64,000 nucleotides of DNA, taken from NCBI GenBank assembly GCA_001584585.1, contig LSYV01000021.1, positions 906,333-970,332 on the forward strand. The letters are read 5' to 3'. Below are positions 12,001-23,254 of this stretch, in pieces (the first letter of the stretch is position 1; every line of letters starts with the position of its first letter). Source of the stretch: Gonium pectorale (lineage: Eukaryota > Chlorophyta > Chlorophyceae > Chlamydomonadales > Volvocaceae). The translations under genes were made by a program, and so were the position numbers. The notes beneath the pieces are model-generated. The model saw only the letters and a list, made by a program, of their open reading frames with translations. It was not told the DNA's origin and ran no database searches.

Positions 12001-14988
12001 GGAGGTGCGGCGCCGTCGGGGCACGTGTTCCCGCGCGGATGGGGGTTTAATGAAGAAGGGGGGGTGGGGGTGTCCGCCCGGGTACTGGGGCCGCCGGTGC
12101 CCTCCACCCCTGCCCCACTGGCTTTGCCACCGTGAAGGTATATGCTGCTTCCAGTCATTCCCCTCTGCCCCTCGCTGGGTACCGGTGCCCCTGACCCAAC
12201 ACGCCATCCCTAACCGCCCCGACGCTACCATTGTACGCGGACTCCAGTGCTGCACCCCACCCTCAGCAAGCAACCCCAGCAACCCCGATCATGGCGGCCC
12301 TCCCCATGCCCGTCACGCAGGATCCTGGTGATGGAGCGCCTGGTGGGCGCCCCGCTAACGGACCTGGACGCAGTGACGGCCGTGACCCGCGGGTCCGTGG
12401 ACCCCGAGTCCGTGCTCATCGCGGCGCTCAACACCTGGTTCGCGTCCGTCATGTCGGCCGACACCTTCCACGCCGACGTGCACGCCGGTGGGTGGAGGAG
12501 GGCGGTGGGGGGGGGGGACAGGCGGCTGCCCCGGGCAGAGGCAGGGGGTTTGGGGCGCACGTACAATTGCACCTATTCAACCTTGTAATTGGTGATTGGG
12601 AGCTTGCAGAATTACATGAACACGCCGTAAGCTCGCACTGAGCGTGTGTTAGACACTTGATGTATGGCATGCTTGCGGATTGAGTGGGCAACTGGGGCTT
12701 CACAAGTGGGGCTGTACAAGTCAGGTATGGGTTCTTTTCGAGGAGCTCTGGGCGCATGCATCCCCGGGGTCCCTCCTGAGCAGCGATGGGCCTCCACCCA
12801 CCGCTCTCGCTGCCCGCCCTCCCCAACGGGCATTTCTCCCGCACGGCTCCCGGCAAGATGCCCGTCCGCCTTGCTGGCGGCGTGCTGTGCTCCTGTGCCG
12901 GGCCGAGTCGCCGGCCGCAGCACGCTTCATTCCCCTGCACGGCGAGGTGGCGTGCGGGCAAAGCCTGGACACACACCGGGAAGCACGACGCGTGCGCCAC
13001 CAGCTGCACTCGGGACGCGGCCTCCCACTCTCCTGTCACCCCTCCCCCTTCCCGCCCGCCCGCCTGCCCGCTGGCCCCACGCACACCTCCCCGCCGTCCG
13101 CAGGCAACCTGCTGGTCCTGGCTGACGGGCGGGTGGGGTTCATCGACTTCGGCATCGTGGGCCGCATCAGCCCCGTCACGTGGAAGGCCGTGGAGGCGCT
13201 CATCGCGTCCATGGCCACCGCAGACTACGAGACGATGGTGGGTTGGCGCCCGCTGCGGTCTCCCCGGGGTTGGCTGGTCATGCTTTCCCGGGATTAGCAG
13301 GATACTCATCGTAGTGTGAAGAGTGGCCGCCCTGCATGGACGACGTGATGTGGCTACGGGCAACCGCGTGCAGTACGCGGCCATAGCCGATTGCGATGGG
13401 GCCGTCTTTTCAAGGTGATACCAGGATACTTGGGGGGGGGGCGTAGCGGCCGCCGGCCGGGCGGGGGCGTTGGTCAGCACTGGACAGCCGGTTGCCCGCA
13501 CAAACCCACCGCGTACCCTGCCCACCAGACGCCTTTGTGTACCCGGAAACCACACCTGCAAAAACCCATACATCCTTTGTGATTACTCCCCTTCCCTCAG
13601 TTGAGTAACCTCTCCCTCTCTCCACAGTTGCACCCCCCCCCCGCCCTGGTTGGGGGCCGGCGAAACGAGGCAAGGACCGGCTTGGCCGCCGGACTGGACT
13701 TACGCTGCTGGCGCCCAGCTCGTCGTTGTTCATTTTCTCCTTTCCCTTCACCCCCCCCCCGTAGTTGCCCCTCGTCTTGAGTTGCCCCCTCCCATGGCCC
13801 GTGCGTGTAGGCCCGCGCCCTGGCGACCATCGGCGCCTGTGATGTGGACGTCGACTTCTCCGCCTTCGCCCGCGACCTGGAGGCGTTCTTCGCCGAGCTG
13901 GAGCAGATCAACAGCAGCCTGGTGGTGACCCGCGGGCCACCCCCCGGCCGGGGGCCTGCGGCGGACGGTAAGACCCGGGGCGCTGGCCTGACGCTGCTCG
14001 TCAAGGCGTGCCGGCTCCCTCCCTTTCTTTGCACCCTTTCTGACGCCATTATCGTGCGATCCTCTCTCTGTTCCCATTTTCTTCATCCCTTACCGGTCCC
14101 ACGTTTCCATCTCCTCGACCGGTACCCGGCCCCGCATCCCCGCAGCCCGCGCCGGCGCCATCGCGAGCCTTGTAGCAAACCCAATCCGTGCGTACGGGAC
14201 ATGTGTTTGACGTCGTCCTGATCCCCCACCCCGTGCCCCGCCTGCAGCCCGCAACGGCGGCATCTCCGCCAGCCTGGAGGTGGACCAGGCTCAACTCAAC
14301 CGCCTGTTTGTGCAGTTGGTGCGGATCGGAGAGACGCACGGCGTCAAGTTCCCGCGGGAGGTGCGTTTGAGGTGGCTGGGGTTTGACGGGCTGGGCTGAT
14401 TTGGGTTTCGGTTGGCAGCCGCTGGGCGGCCTTCCACGGCACGGGCCGCAGCGGGGCGACTGCGCCGGTGCATGGAGCGGCTGCTGTACTAATGAGGAGA
14501 TGAACGAAAGTGGCAGTCTGCAGAGAGAATTGACCGGTAGAGGGAGCATATGCCGGGATACAGGGGCGGTGCAGCTTTGCCTGTGCGCCTGAGTACGTTT
14601 GGTCATGAGGCTCTGCAAGCGTGTCTCCGGTGCCTTCCCCACCACCTGCACCGTCATCCTCCTCTTCGCACTATTTTCTCCTCCTGGAACACGGATACAC
14701 GGATATGTCACGGTACGCGTGACAATGCGACTGACCTGTGTGGCACGTACACGTCGGTGCTTCGCCACGCGAGAATCCTGCATACAGGCATACAGCAGCG
14801 GCAACCCTACGTCTGCCTCAATACCTGCTGGCTGCATCTCCCCCCCCCCCGCCCCGCAGTTCGGCCTCTTCCTGAAGCAGCTGCTCTACTTCGACCGCTA
14901 CACGCGCATCCTGGCGCCCTCGCTGCAGGTCTTCAACGACGACCGGATCAACACACGGTCCATCGCCGTACAGTACGGCGGCATGTAA
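9066..14988 (+). CDS. ABC1/UbiB-family (aarF) atypical kinase, probably plastid
   Basis: Ten exons join in phase: 9066-9480, 10534-10673, 11028-11138, 11506-11682, 11904-12004, 12321-12487, 13104-13237, 13811-13967, 14248-14360, 14860-14988; 547 residues. Family hallmarks appear in order: the KxGQ motif ([16 protein letters not shown]), the SxAQVH motif ([14 protein letters not shown]), the lysine strand ([12 protein letters not shown]), the catalytic loop ([11 protein letters not shown]) and the metal-binding DFG ([11 protein letters not shown]). The C-terminus [17 protein letters not shown] also fits plant-type ABC1K proteins. ABC1K members are ADP/ATP-binding kinase-like proteins that influence prenyl-lipid metabolism in plastids or mitochondria. 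The first 60 residues are rich in Ser, Ala and Arg and low in acids (contains LPISCRAS), like a chloroplast transit peptide. No break is seen. Which ABC1K subgroup it belongs to is not settled here. Confidence 0.92.
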
Positions 14989-16098
14989 TGAGGTCGTTTG
15001 TACGACTCGTAATCGTATGCGTCCAGTCATCGAAGAGTGCTGTCGCCCGTTTGTTGAGTGCGAGAGTGGTAATGAAGCGAGTGACCCTACATTGATTCGT
15101 CAGTGTATGGGAGCGCCTCACCCTTGCTCAAGCTGCTGCGTACCTGGCATCTGTGCCGGCGAGCCCGTGTACCGCTGATATATACGACATACGGTGTTTG
15201 CACGGCAGCCATGTCTTTGTTATAAGCCCGGGCAGCTGGGCGTCTGAAACCGTTCTTCTGCGCATGACGCGCGTGCATTACACGGGGAAGAGATGAGGTA
15301 CGGTAGGCGTGTATAGTGCTTGGTTCGTTGTGCTGTGTGCGCGCGTCATCATTCGCCTGGCTGCAGCACGGGTGGGCACCGGGGCGCACTGCCGTTCAGT
15401 GCAGTCAGCTTCCCATGAGGGCCCCCTCAGGCAGCCTTCCGAGCGGGCGGGGCGGGGCGGGGTTGCGGGCTGGCCGCCCTGGCCTGAAGGTTGACTGGCA
15501 GCTGTGGTTCGGCAAGGACGGTTACGGTATAGTGCAAGGTTTGCCACAGGTTATTCCGCGTGATGGGGCCCGGCGGTATTCATGGAGGGGTTGACGGGGA
15601 GAGGCCAATCGAGGCAAGTTGGCGCTGAACGTGGCTTACATGTGCTGGTGTGGAGAGGCTGAGAGCGGGGCGGGTGTGCGGGGCGGGGTGGCGGCTCGCG
15701 GCGGTTGCGGGTCGGGGGACTTGCGTGCAGTGGACCCGTTTGCTGGTGGCAAGGGTCCACGCGGGGCGGGCAGCGTCCGGCAGGGCTGCATGGGAGATGT
15801 TTGTGCGGTGGGAGACAGAGAGAGAGAGAGACAGAGGGAGTGTGGGGAGGGATAGGAGAGAAGGGAGAGGGGTACCGAGTGCGGTTTGGCACGTTCCTAA
15901 ATGGGAGTAACCGTTCCACCGGTGCTGCACCGTGGAACTGGCACTGCAAGCACGTGGACTCACGCGGCAACTGGACATGCGGCGCTCCGGTAACCGGTAG
16001 CTGGGTGGTGAGGTGGCGGCTGCCTGGCCGCCCACTGGGCGCACGCACGGGGGGCGGCGTGCGTGTCAGACGTGGGCGGAGCGCCGACGTGCCCAGGT

Positions 16099-16103
16099 TG
16101 TAA
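16099..16103 (+). promoter_or_regulatory. Candidate polyadenylation signal TGTAA
   Basis: TGTAA about 1.1 kb after the ABC1K stop. Another TGTAA overlaps the stop codon itself (14984-14988), which is less plausible as the signal. Confidence 0.35.
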
Positions 16104-16160
16104 AGCAGCGATCACCTGGCCTGGAGTGCCGAACGCAACGCCGGGAGATGGTAATGAGCA

Positions 16161-16278
16161 AACAAAGAGAGAAACCTGCACAGAAAGAGGGAGCCCGCCT
16201 CTACGGCCATACACACCCGAAGGCGTGACGTTCCCAATAGGGCGGGCAGGTACAGAGCAAGACATGTGACGTTCGTCC
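16161..16278 (-). repeat. Dispersed repeat R1, copy 3
   Basis: Read on the minus strand it runs from GGACGAACGTCACATG through TGTACCTGCCCGCCC and GTATGGCCGTAGAGGCGGG to a T-rich end (TTTCTCTCTTTG). The same order of blocks recurs elsewhere in the window. Confidence 0.7.
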
Positions 16279-18192
16279 TGCCCCAAACACTCCCGTCCCT
16301 GAGGGGCCAGCGCACCAGGGCAGGACTTGGCGCTTTGGAGCCCGCTGGGCGCTCGAGGCGGAGGAGGGGAGGGTGCGGAGGATGTTCGTTTTTGTGGCCG
16401 CTCGTCAGACTAAACATGTATCCCTGTTGGGTGAGCTGCTGAGTCTGTGGTTTGCTCAACTCCGCAACGGCGTGCGGTGTGTTCGCAAACACGAGCTCTA
16501 ATAAGTAGGTAGCAAAACAACAGGCAAGCCATCCAGCCGGGAGCTCAACGACCTTTTGCCCGATCCCGAGCGACCCCACAGCCCGGTTTTGGCGACCTGC
16601 GGACCTGGGCTGTTAATCTGTGGGCTGAGTTCCAGACGGCGGAACCGGCAGTGCGGGAGTCGCGCTACTGCAGCCGCGCGAGACGCCATGCATGCACTCG
16701 GCTGCGGACGCGGTCACACGGAGCACCACCGAGTGCCCGCCGCACGGCTGGGCCTCGCTGCGGTAGCCACCAACACCTCCATCGGCATGTGCAACCGTCC
16801 GCTGGCCGCGACGAGCGGACCACAGCAAAAGCAAGAACCACCCGAAAACCTGTCCCTTGAGGCGACGCGGGTACAGTCCTTCATCAGCTGCCTATGACAG
16901 CCTACGATGGGCATTACCGGGTATGCAAGGCGCCCAACGGGATTGTTGTACAGCCAACCGGTCCAACTTCACCTCTCCGCCTTCGACTTAATCATGACCC
17001 CCGAGAATAAACTTCATGGACACTTCAATGAGGAGTTTATGCCAAGGATGGATATCGAGACTGCAGAGTGGTTAGAGAGGGCAACGATGCCATGAGGGGG
17101 ATGGCTGAATGGGTCCTGGAGATGGCCGGGGATTTTCATTAAGTTCTCTATCTTTAAGCGAATGGCTGGAAGAGGTAGACTGGACAGGGCCTAGGCACTC
17201 GAGTGTCGGAGAGCAAGATGCGTACGACGTGTATGTTATTTCGTTGTAGATGAGTGTGAACGCAGCGACCACACTGCCATTTCACCGCGCCTCCTCACCC
17301 ATACTCGATTATTCTTTACCAATTCTTTGCCTGGCTGCCTTGCTCTGCGCCTTTTCCGTTGGCGCAAGCAAACCTCCAACGTTCCGCGAGCCCTAGCACC
17401 TTCTTCAGTCGCTCTTGACATCTCACACTCGCCTGAGTGGAGCTGTGGTGGTCACGGCAAGTGGCTCTGTGAATTTCCACTGTAGTAGACCCCAGAGGTG
17501 GGTTTACAGATGTCACGCCGTTTGTGTAACTTCAATTTCGCTTATCATGAACGTGCTGTGCGAAGACGGTGCCTTAGAAGCTGGTCCGCCCGCAAGCGAA
17601 TGAAGGTTGTGGGCCACGCACCGAAAGCACCCACGCACATTCATGCATTTCCGGCAGACTATGCCATGCACCCACATCAGTGATTTTACCCCCGCCTCGT
17701 CGCAATTGGCCAGGTGACCATTCGTGGCCCTTGCGCGTCAACCGCCCTCCAACAAGTGGAGTCGAGGCAGGCTCGCCATGCAACACATGATGATGAATCC
17801 AACCCTGAGCAGGTGAGCGGCACGAATCGCAAGCGTCGGCGTGCCTCGGGTGTTTCGTCTTTCCCCACGGCGCCTCGTGGCGCTCCCAAGGCGGCCCTGG
17901 AGACAGCGTACAATGGGGTTGGACGAGCTTATAACCCTACCGTTGGCGTTGTCGGACCTTTGGCAAAAGACAGAGGCCCTGTGCCGCATGGGTACTCAGG
18001 GCGTGCGCAGGGCACATTGCTTTCCATGATGTGCGGCGTCACCCCCTTCGCGCCCGGGCGGCAACCCCCAGCATCCTCAGTACTGTCTCGCGGGAAGAAC
18101 CGGTATGACGGCATGCCATTGGGGGCGTTGCTACTGCGCCGGAGAAGTGGCGGCGGGATGCCAAAGGGGCTCTGACTTCCGGAGTGCCGGGG

Positions 18193-21100
18193 ATGTGCAG
18201 TGCAGCCCGGCTTCCCTTTAGTCCTTCCAAAACCCCGGATGCCTATCGTTCCCTTCCACCCGGCAGCTGCCACCGCTCGCCCGCCCTGGGGACGCAGCAA
18301 GCAAAGCCTGCCGCCATCGCACGGCCCCGCCGGCCGCTGTACGCCGCCCCCGCTGCCGCGCTGCCGTCGGCCCTTGAGGCGGCGGCCCGCAGCAACGGCC
18401 ACTCCAACGGCCACTCCAACGGCCACGCCAACGGCAATGGCCACAGCAAGAACGGTCACCATTCCAATGGCCACCACTCCAACGGCAACGGCAATGGCCT
18501 ACACCTCCACGTCGCGGCCCCGACCGCTAACGGCGTCGCCGTCACGCCCTCCCATGTCCGCGTGCACGTGGTGGTCCCGCGCTGCGAGACGGTCCCGGGC
18601 GAGCGGCTGGTGCTGGTGGGCGACTGCGAGGCGCTGGGCCGCTGGGACGTGGCGCAGGGCCTAACGCTGGGCTGGTGTTCGGGCCACATGCACACAGCCA
18701 CCTTCACGCTGCCCGCGGACTGGCAGACCCTGAAGGCCAAGCTGGTCAAGGTGGCTGGCGACAAGCTCCCCGACGCGCGGCAGGACTGGGAGCCGGGGCA
18801 CGACCGCAGCGTCATCCTGCAGCCGCCGGCGCAGCCGCCGCTGACGCCGGCCGCCGCCAACGGGAAGGCCAAGGCGGCGGCGGGGACGGCGACGGCGCCG
18901 GCGGCGGGTCAGAACGGCGCTGGCGGGCGCGGCAGCGTTACGCACGACTATGTGGTGGTGGCTCACTGGGGCTACACCGACTCGACTACGGTGTTGGCCC
19001 GGGAGGTGCCGGGCGAGGTGCTGGTGAGTGCCAGGGAGGCCACTCAGCCTGTGTGTTGGGGCCATCGCGTGTTGCGGATTGGGCTGGTTGCTGGGGCTGG
19101 TCTCAGGTCCGGCGGTACCCGACTTTCGGGTGTCAGGGGAGTTGAACGGCGTTTGTGCTTGGGGGGGAGAGGGGATGGGGACTGGCGATGTAGGCCGGCT
19201 TACAAACAGATCCTGCACCGGCTTAGACAGGGATCCCCGGGTCGGCTCGTCACCACCTCATCCCCTCTCATCAACCGCATAATCCCAAGCTCCCCCCTCC
19301 TCTCTGTGCGGCGGCAGGTGCTTGAGGAGCAGCTCTCGCGGGCGCTGGCGGAGCTGCGGACCGCCCGCACGGCGGCGGCCAGCAGCCAGGAGAAGCTGGC
19401 GCGCATGCAGCAGGTGGGGGGTGGGGGTGGGGGTTGGCGGGAGGCAGCGGAGGCGGGAAGCTGGGTCGCAGCGTGGGAGGTGTGGCGTTGCGGGCGGGGG
19501 GGGCGTTCGTTTGATGAGAGCTTGCTGGCATCCAGTAGCAGCCTCCCCCAGGGCGGAGGGGGCGAAGGGTGGGGGATGGGGCGGGTTGAAGAGGTGGGGC
19601 GGGGCCCAGGAATGCCCTTGCAGGGGTTTAAGGGTGCAGGGCGCCGGAGGGGCGGGGCGGGGGGTTGCAGGGCGCTCGCAGAGGAGGTGCCCGCCGGCCA
19701 GGGCGGCTGGGAAATGTAGGTTGGGGCCTGGCGGATATCTACAGTCGGGTAACTGCGGGTACAGGATCGGGGGCGCGGGGTGGGGTGGGACGGGAAGCAC
19801 GTTAGCACGGCCCCCCTCCGCACAGCCGTCTCTAGCACAGGGGTTAAAGTCCCTACCAAATGCGCGCCCACGTCGTTATGCGTGTACGGCGTACAGCGTG
19901 CCGCGAGGCTCTCCCGCTCTCTCTACCACTACGTTCAGCCTCCGAGCATGCCGGATGCCGCCTCATCACCGCCGCACCCGCCCCCATGCCTTACTCATGT
20001 CATCTAATGGACCCCCCCCCACCTTCTGTATTAGCAATAATGTGGAGCCGGGGCTTAAGAATATCAAGCCTTTGCAAACGGACTCTTGTGCATCACCATA
20101 CCTCACCTGCTCCCAAATGTCTCCGCTCGTCACCGCCCGCCCCCCTCAGGACCTGGCCAGCTCGGAGCGCGCCGCGCGCCAGGGCGCCGAGCAGCTGAGC
20201 GAGCTGCAGGTGCGGGGCGGGGCTGCAGACGCTGAAGCGGTGCGGCGCGGTGTGGGGCTGCGGACGCAGAAGCGGACTGCCAACGGGGCTCGCTGAGTCA
20301 CGGGATAAGACGTGCGGGGTGGCTGGTAGGGATGGAGCGAGGCCGAACGGCGTCATGGCGCGCTTGGAGGGTGCAGGGTGGCAGGAGGGCAAGGCGCTGG
20401 GCGAAGGCTTGGTTCCGCGCTCCGTGTGTTGATGGTCCGTGGGCCGGCCATGAGCTGCATGGGGGGCAGGGCGCTGAGGGACCCGCAGGTGCGGTCGCAG
20501 ATGAGGTGGGAGGGGCGGGCCTTCCGGAAGGAAGACACGGCGTGCGTACGGCATGCGTGGGTGGCCGCCTGGGCGCCTCACGAGACACGCTCGTCCCACC
20601 ACCGTTGATCTTCATCATTGCCCCACCATCACCGCCACCATCGCCGCCACCGTCACCATCACCACCACCGCCGCCGTCGCGCCCCGAACCCAACAGGCCC
20701 GGCACAAGGCCATGACGGCGGAGCTGACAGAGGCGCAGCGGCAGGCCAAGACGGCGGCCGCTGAGGCCGCGGCAGCGGCGGCGGCGGCCGCCGCCGCCGC
20801 CAAGGCCAGCAGCGTGAACGTGGCGGAGGTGGAGGCGCGCGTGTCGGCGCGGTACGAGTCGCGCATGGCGGAGCTCAAGCAACAGCTGGACGTGAGTTGG
20901 CTGGCTGGGGGGGAGAGAGGGAGGGCAGGGCGGCGAGGGTGGGGAGGGGCAGTCGCAGTGCGGGTTGGTTACTTGGGCGGGTAAGCGACCGGTTGGGTGC
21001 GGGCGGGATGCGCCCAGGCTGGCATCTTGGATTGGGGTTTTGGAGCGAGGACACACGCGCACCCAACGATCGCCATCGCCTTCGCTTGGCCCCTTCGGTT

Positions 21101-23254
21101 CCCAGGAAAAGACCTCAAGATTGGCCCCTGGTGGCGCCCCCCCTTGAACCCCCTCCCGCATCCCTCCCCTCCTCCGGCTCCCGCAGGGCGTCAAGTCGGC
21201 CTACAGCGCTGAGGTGAGCTCGCTGCAGGAGCGGCTGGACGCCAGCGCGCGCAAGGAGGCGGAGGCGCAGGAGATGGTCGCCACGCTCAAGGAGATCGTG
21301 CAGAAGGACGTGGCTCGGCTGAGGACGGAGCTGGCGCAGGTGTGTTCTTTTAGGGGGATTGCACAAATGGGAAATGCGCGCTCATTAAATGCCCCTGCCT
21401 TGTGATCCGATTGCAGCTCACGCGCATGGCACGCTGGAGCCCGTGATGCGCACTGATTTAAACTGCATTGCGCACGGCAGTTCTCTTCCTCGCCACATGT
21501 ACGGCACAACGCGCAGATCCCTCAACCTCCAATCCCTCACCCTCAACCTCCAATCCCTCACCCTCGACCTCAAATCCCTCACCCAAGCGTGCGCTTTGCG
21601 AGCCTGTCTTAGTGAGAGCACACCGATGTGCTCTTGACCCCAACCCGGCCCCGGGGGCGACGCGACGGACTGGGATGCCATGCGCACCCCGCTTCTCTAC
21701 TGACGACGCCTTGCAACCTGATTGCCCCTCCCCCCTCCTCCCGGGCAGCTGGTTGACGAGTACATGTCTGCGCGGCAGCAGCTCGCGCAGCAGGCGCAGC
21801 AGATTGAGGCCAGCGAGAAGCTGCGCATGCAGCAGGTGTGTGTGTGTGTGCATGGGTGTGTTGAAAAGGAAAACGCATACGACGCATGGGTGTGTGTATG
21901 GGTGTGTGTGCGTTATTGTGTGTGTCTGGGGGGAGGTGTGGGGTGTGGGGGGGGGGGCGAAGGGGTTAGGGAGTGTGGGGTGGGGGTCCAGGAAGGTCCT
22001 GGCGACGAGGGGGTGGTTTGGGTCGTAGCGGGGCATGATCGGCAGAGCGGGGACGGGCGGGAGGTGCGCAAGCTGGGCGCAACCGGACCTACCAACACAG
22101 ACCCCTGGACGCGCTTGCTCCTGTGCCGTGCCCTCCTTTGCCTGTCCCCAAGCAACTGCCGCCGTCACGCCGCATCTGCATGTGCCCCGAATCCCTGAAC
22201 CCCTTGAAAGTGCTGCGCCTCCATGCCGAACCGTTGTCCTGATGACTCCGCACGTGCCTCGAACACTGCCCTCACACACGCCTCGCCCTGCCTACCACGG
22301 CCCCTAGATCGACGGGCTGTCGTCCGAGATCAAGAACCTCATCACAAAGTACAACGGCGCGCAGACCACCATCGCGGAGCAGCAGCGGCTGCTGGAGGAG
22401 CTGCAGGTACGGGCCGTGCCGTACGGGCCGGACCGTACGGGCCGTAACGTACGATTGGGTTTTCTGGCTTGAGGGGAAAAGCAGCGGGCGCGAGCCGCGG
22501 GGAGTAGCCGGTGTGCGCTTGTGTGTGTAGGTGTTGAAACGGAGAACGCATACGTGTGTGTACGTGTGTTGGATGTAGGCCGGCAGGTGCTGGGAAGTCG
22601 GAGTTTTGTATGTGTGGTCTGATGCGGGTTCGAAGGTAGTTGGTAGTTGGGCACGCTGCAGGCGGGCGCTTGGGGGCCGGCGGGCGGGGCGCCGCGCCCA
22701 GTGCCGGTAAACAACCGAGAGTCCCAACCCACCCGTGGGGAAGTGCGCGGTGGACAGGCGTACGCAGAAAGGCCCGACATCCGGTCCGCACGGCTGCATG
22801 CCCCCTCTTGTCCGCTCCCCGCCCTGTTGGCTTGCCCCAACTCCCCTGCACATGGCCCTTGCGCTGAGCCGATCCGTCCTTGACTCCGTCACAACCCGGC
22901 CCCCTCCAGGCTGGTCGCGGCGGCGCGCTCCCGCAGCGCGCGCTGGACCCCGTGCAGCAGCTCGGCGTGCCACCAGGGCCCGACCCGCAGGTACGGCGTT
23001 GTACGGCACGGTCACACCGCGGGGGCCGGAGCCCTCACGCGTTTCCCTGCTGCGCCCCGTCCTGTCGGGTCCCTCTCCTGAAGCTGTCGCGCATCAGCCG
23101 CATGGCGTACGGCGTGCCCGCGGTACTGACGGGTGTGTCCCCGCTCTCGGCTCTCCGCCTGCAGGCCGGCCGCGACTGGCGCTCCGACTGGGCGCGGCTG
23201 CGCAAGCTGTCGGCCAACGGCGCCAACGTGCCCGTCAGCGCCAACGCGCGTTAA
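18193..23254 (+). CDS. CBM20 starch-binding, long coiled-coil protein (SAGA-like architecture)
   Basis: Nine exons, all introns phase 0: 18193-19023, 19318-19413, 20150-20209, 20697-20891, 21187-21339, 21749-21835, 22308-22406, 22910-22990, 23165-23254; about 563 residues. The first in-frame ATG is at 18193, and an upstream exon cannot be excluded. Order: basic, Ala/Pro-rich N-terminus (transit-peptide-like); an Asn-Gly-His repeat; a CBM20 domain around residues 120-210 (VRVHVVVPRCETVPGERLVL, LGRWDVAQG, DWEPGHDRSVIL with the conserved Trp residues); then about 250 residues of coiled coil (LEEQLSRALAELRTARTAAA, SSLQERLDASARKEAEAQEM, EQQRLLEELQ). The C-terminus carries GRDWRSDWARLRKL. CBM20 binds starch. 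CBM20 plus coiled coil matches Chlamydomonas SAGA1/SAGA2, which link pyrenoid starch to Rubisco, but this protein is much shorter. A TGTAA at 25116 may end the transcript. Confidence 0.85.
21858..21885 (+). repeat. Short intronic repeat I1, copy 1
   Basis: After a (TG)n tract in intron 6 of the CBM20 gene: GTGTTGAAAAGGAAAACGCA followed by TACGACG. Two further copies lie at 22531 and 61811. Confidence 0.7.
22405..22452 (+). repeat. Tandem CGTACGGGCCG tract at start of CBM20-gene intron 7
   Basis: The donor GTACGG opens a tract in which CGTACGGGCCG recurs with a period of about 14 bases (three near copies) and ends in AACGTACG. Confidence 0.85.
22531..22554 (+). repeat. Short intronic repeat I1, copy 2
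   Basis: In intron 7 of the CBM20 gene: GTGTTGAAACGGAGAACGCA followed by TACG, again bordered by TG repeats. Confidence 0.7.

Larger units (their letters stand above)
14989..18192. other. Intergenic region with repeat R1 copy and microsatellite, no gene recognised
   Basis: Contains a (GA)n tract around 15821-15836 and a reverse-strand copy of dispersed repeat R1 (16161-16278). A short open frame with a donor-like end at 17714-17811 (GPCASTALQQVESRQARH, then GTGAGC) could be an upstream exon of the next gene, but its codon use is weak and I could not join it to anything. The rest shows no recognisable feature. Confidence 0.5.

Noticed and set aside
15619..16103. Gly/Arg-rich overlapping open frames
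   Set aside because: Caused by GC-rich and (GA)n sequence; no domain, no splice structure.
17714..18175. Possible upstream exons of the CBM20 gene
   Set aside because: A donor-like GTGAGC and an acceptor-like CCAG exist, but no phase-consistent join to 18193 and no conserved motif.
21418..21640. Repetitive SLTLNLQSLTLDLKSLTQ-like peptide
   Set aside because: Translation of a short tandem CTCAACCTCCAATCCCTCAC repeat within intron 5 of the CBM20 gene; not an exon because the flanking exons already join in phase.
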